Of a DNA stretch of 35,185 bases, positions 33,135 to 35,185 are shown one piece after another. Position numbers and translations under genes: made by a program. Each line of letters starts with the position of its first letter. Within the stretch, counting starts at the first letter, position 1. The stretch comes from Prevotella sp. (lineage in GTDB: Bacteria; Bacteroidota; Bacteroidia; Bacteroidales; Bacteroidaceae): positions 1 through 35,185 of the forward strand of contig JALEVZ010000081.1 in the NCBI GenBank assembly GCA_022788105.1. The letters are read 5' to 3'. A model generated the notes under the pieces. That model saw nothing but the letters and a program-made list of their open reading frames with translations. It was not told the DNA's origin and made no database searches.

Positions 33135-33215
33135 GCTTACAACAATGCCCCAACACGCCGCCGAAGAACAGGCGTCACGGTGTGACAAAAAATAAGATTA
33201 TTTTGCTATATAGAG
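33135..33215. other. Spacer between pheS terminator and the ATPase promoter
   Basis: 81 bp, AT-rich in its second half. I see no ORF, hairpin or repeat here. The gene-free stretch 33055-33426 as a whole holds the pheS terminator, this spacer, the promoter at 33216 and the repeat-bearing leader. Confidence 0.5.
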
Positions 33216-33246
33216 TTTGCATTTATAGAAAAAAGTATTAACTTTG
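33216..33246 (+). promoter_or_regulatory. Promoter of the AAA ATPase gene (perfect consensus)
   Basis: TTTG (33216-33219), exactly 19 bp, then TAACTTTG (33239-33246), matching the Bacteroides consensus throughout. The start codon is 180 bp further, so the leader is unusually long (about 170 nt). Confidence 0.75.
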
Positions 33247-33302
33247 CAAAAATAAAAGGGGTCCTGCACACATTATTTATTATATTAATAAGACGGCAGG
33301 GA

Positions 33303-33385
33303 GGCTTATCAAACAAGACGGTGGGCTTATCAACAGATAAAACAGGCTCGCTATGTGCAAAAAGGTAGACCTGTCGAACAAAAAG
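33303..33385 (+). repeat. Degenerate 19-21-bp periodic repeat in the ATPase leader
   Basis: GGCTTATCAA occurs at 33303 and 33324, GGCTCGCTAT at 33345 and GGTAGACCTG at 33364 (steps 21, 21 and 19). The later units each end in an A-rich run. AAGACGG also occurs at 33290 and 33315. The similarity of the last two units is weak. Confidence 0.4.
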
Positions 33386-33426
33386 TGAACCCCGAGTAAG
33401 GAACAAAACAGAGGAACATTCAACGG

Positions 33427-34614
33427 ATGGAAGCTTTCTTCAAAACGCATACATATCTTGTGGAACACACTTATGCCAAGGTACGTCGCGCCCTCATGGA
33501 TGAAATAAACTGGGACGACCGAATGATTGGCATAAAGGGGACACGTGGCGTTGGGAAGACCACGTTCCTGCTGCAATATGCCAAAGAACATTTTGACAAA
33601 GAAGACCGTAGCTGTCTATATGTCAACATGAACAACTTCTATTTTCAAGGGCGTGGCATAGCCGACTTTGCTGCCGACTTTTACCATCAGGGAGGACGCA
33701 CTCTGCTTATAGACCAAATCTTCAAACAGCCGAACTGGAGCACTGAACTGCGCCGATGCTACGACGAACTGCCAGGACTGAAGATTGTGTTCACAAGCTC
33801 CAGCGTGATGAGATTGAAAGAAGACATACCCAATCTCGATGACATAGTGAAGCGTTACAACCTCAGAGGTTTCTCCTTCCGTGAATACCTAAACCTGCAA
33901 ACAGGCAACAACTTCGCACCCATCAGCCTTGCAGACATACTCAGCAACCACGAACAGATAGTGAAAGAGATATTGCCAAAGGCCAGTCCAGCGAAGCATT
34001 TCAAGCAATATCTTCACCACGGCTTCTACCCGTTCTTCCTTGAAAACAGAAACTTTGAGGAGAACCTCCTTAAGACCATGAACATGATGACGGAGGTGGA
34101 CATCTTGCTAATAAAGCAGATAGAACTGAAGTATTTGTCCAAGATAAAGAAACTGTTCTATCTCTTGGCGGTGGAAGGACCTAAAGCCCCGAACATCAGC
34201 AACCTTGCACATGAGATAGAGACAAGCCGCGCAACGGTGATGAACTACATAAAATATCTTGCCGACGCACGTCTTATCAACATAATCTACCCCGTAGGAG
34301 AAGAGTTTCCGAGGAAACCGGCGAAGGTGATGATGCACAACCCCAACCTTATGTACGCCATCTATCCTATAGAATACAGCAAACAGGACATCATGGAGAC
34401 ATTCTTTGTGAACGCTCTATGGAAAGACCACGTTGTGAACCAGGGAAACAAGGACGCCTATTACATTGTTGACGGCGCACGCAAATTCAAGGTTTGCCCC
34501 GCAGACGACAATCCAAAGGCAAGATATACCCCCGACACCATATACGCAAGATATGGCACAGAGATAGGACAAGACAACCGAATACCACTCTGGCTCTTCG
34601 GTTTTGTGTATTAG
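33427..34614 (+). CDS. AAA ATPase of the AAA_14/DUF4143 type
   Basis: Function unknown. The 395-residue protein has an N-terminal P-loop ATPase domain (about 15-210) with Walker A GTRGVGKTT (38-46), a Walker B-like LLIDQI (Asp96) and a sensor-type FTSSSVMRL. It continues with GFSFREYLNLQTGN, a motif typical of these proteins. The C-terminal part (about 225-395) contains a winged-helix-like segment (SNLAHEIETSRATVMNYIKY, LADARLI) and the DUF4143 region with a nuclease-like fold seen in the family. This group is abundant and often multi-copy in Bacteroidales. The gene is monocistronic, with its own promoter. It has been speculated to act in defence or DNA metabolism; nothing here settles that. 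Confidence 0.85.
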   Translation: MEAFFKTHTYLVEHTYAKVRRALMDEINWDDRMIGIKGTRGVGKTTFLLQYAKEHFDKEDRSCLYVNMNNFYFQGRGIADFAADFYHQGGRTLLIDQIFKQPNWSTELRRCYDELPGLKIVFTSSSVMRLKEDIPNLDDIVKRYNLRGFSFREYLNLQTGNNFAPISLADILSNHEQIVKEILPKASPAKHFKQYLHHGFYPFFLENRNFEENLLKTMNMMTEVDILLIKQIELKYLSKIKKLFYLLAVEGPKAPNISNLAHEIETSRATVMNYIKYLADARLINIIYPVGEEFPRKPAKVMMHNPNLMYAIYPIEYSKQDIMETFFVNALWKDHVVNQGNKDAYYIVDGARKFKVCPADDNPKARYTPDTIYARYGTEIGQDNRIPLWLFGFVY

Positions 34615-34650
34615 TCGAGGACTCTTTAGAGTGGCGCACAAGCAAGAAAA

Positions 34651-35185
<535 letters not shown>

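Noticed and set aside
33297..33345. TTATCAACA words as DnaA boxes or an origin near dnaN/gyrA
   Set aside because: There are only one or two near matches, within a repeat, and no dnaA gene. Not enough for an origin call.

Overview
The window reads as a core-genome segment of a Bacteroidales bacterium, most likely a Prevotella-type organism (Prevotellaceae). The evidence is the set of Bacteroidota-restricted families (DUF4835/PorD, DUF3127, DUF4348, a DUF4143-type AAA ATPase), a secreted GH92 mannosidase, a PheS with a four-cysteine insertion, the absence of Shine-Dalgarno sequences, and promoters of the Bacteroides form TTTG-N19/20-TAnnTTTG. I see no phage, IS transposase, CRISPR array or rRNA operon.

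Layout. 1-8973 (all minus): serA and serC (serine synthesis), a DbpA-type DEAD-box helicase, two tandem paralogous exported TPR proteins, and gyrA. 8974-9797: an intergenic stretch with a 201-bp repeat (copy A) and a tRNA-Phe with its own consensus promoter and terminator. 9798-13327: trmO (plus) converging on hisS and purA (minus). 13490-17970: an AlkD-like HEAT protein, a dipeptidyl-peptidase III (M49) and an exported TPR protein with a degenerate trypsin-like domain. 18148-24414: the block dnaN - DEDDh exonuclease - coaBC - DUF4835/porD - recN, all minus. Divergent from dnaN are a DUF3127 OB-fold protein with an SSB-like C-terminal tip and a 54-residue protein (24749-25338). 25511-25711: repeat copy B. 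25774-31842 (minus): GH92 mannosidase, MFS transporter, panB, PhnP-like metallo-hydrolase, DUF4348 lipoprotein. 32011-35185 (plus): pheS, AAA ATPase, and the 5' part of nifJ (pyruvate:ferredoxin oxidoreductase).

The genes are mostly housekeeping: amino-acid and cofactor synthesis (serine, CoA/pantothenate), aminoacylation (His, Phe) with tRNA-Phe and tRNA modification, and DNA topology, replication and repair (gyrA, dnaN, recN, exonuclease, AlkD-like, DUF3127).

The least explained signal is in the intergenic DNA. Two 201-bp elements 16 kb apart align without gaps. Their flanks are conserved, while their hairpin cores differ in sequence but are both palindromic, and both cores run on a 22-bp register. 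Two other intergenic regions consist almost wholly of unrelated-looking 22-bp tandem units that stop 14 and 19 bp before a start codon (the TPR/pseudo-protease gene and nifJ). A weaker 19-21-bp periodicity lies in the leader of the AAA ATPase. A second small repeat family with TTTCGCA...TGCGAAA ends occurs three times. These look like a coherent family of minisatellite/MITE-like intergenic elements and are the main candidates for an undescribed system. All family assignments come from reading motifs; no database search was run.
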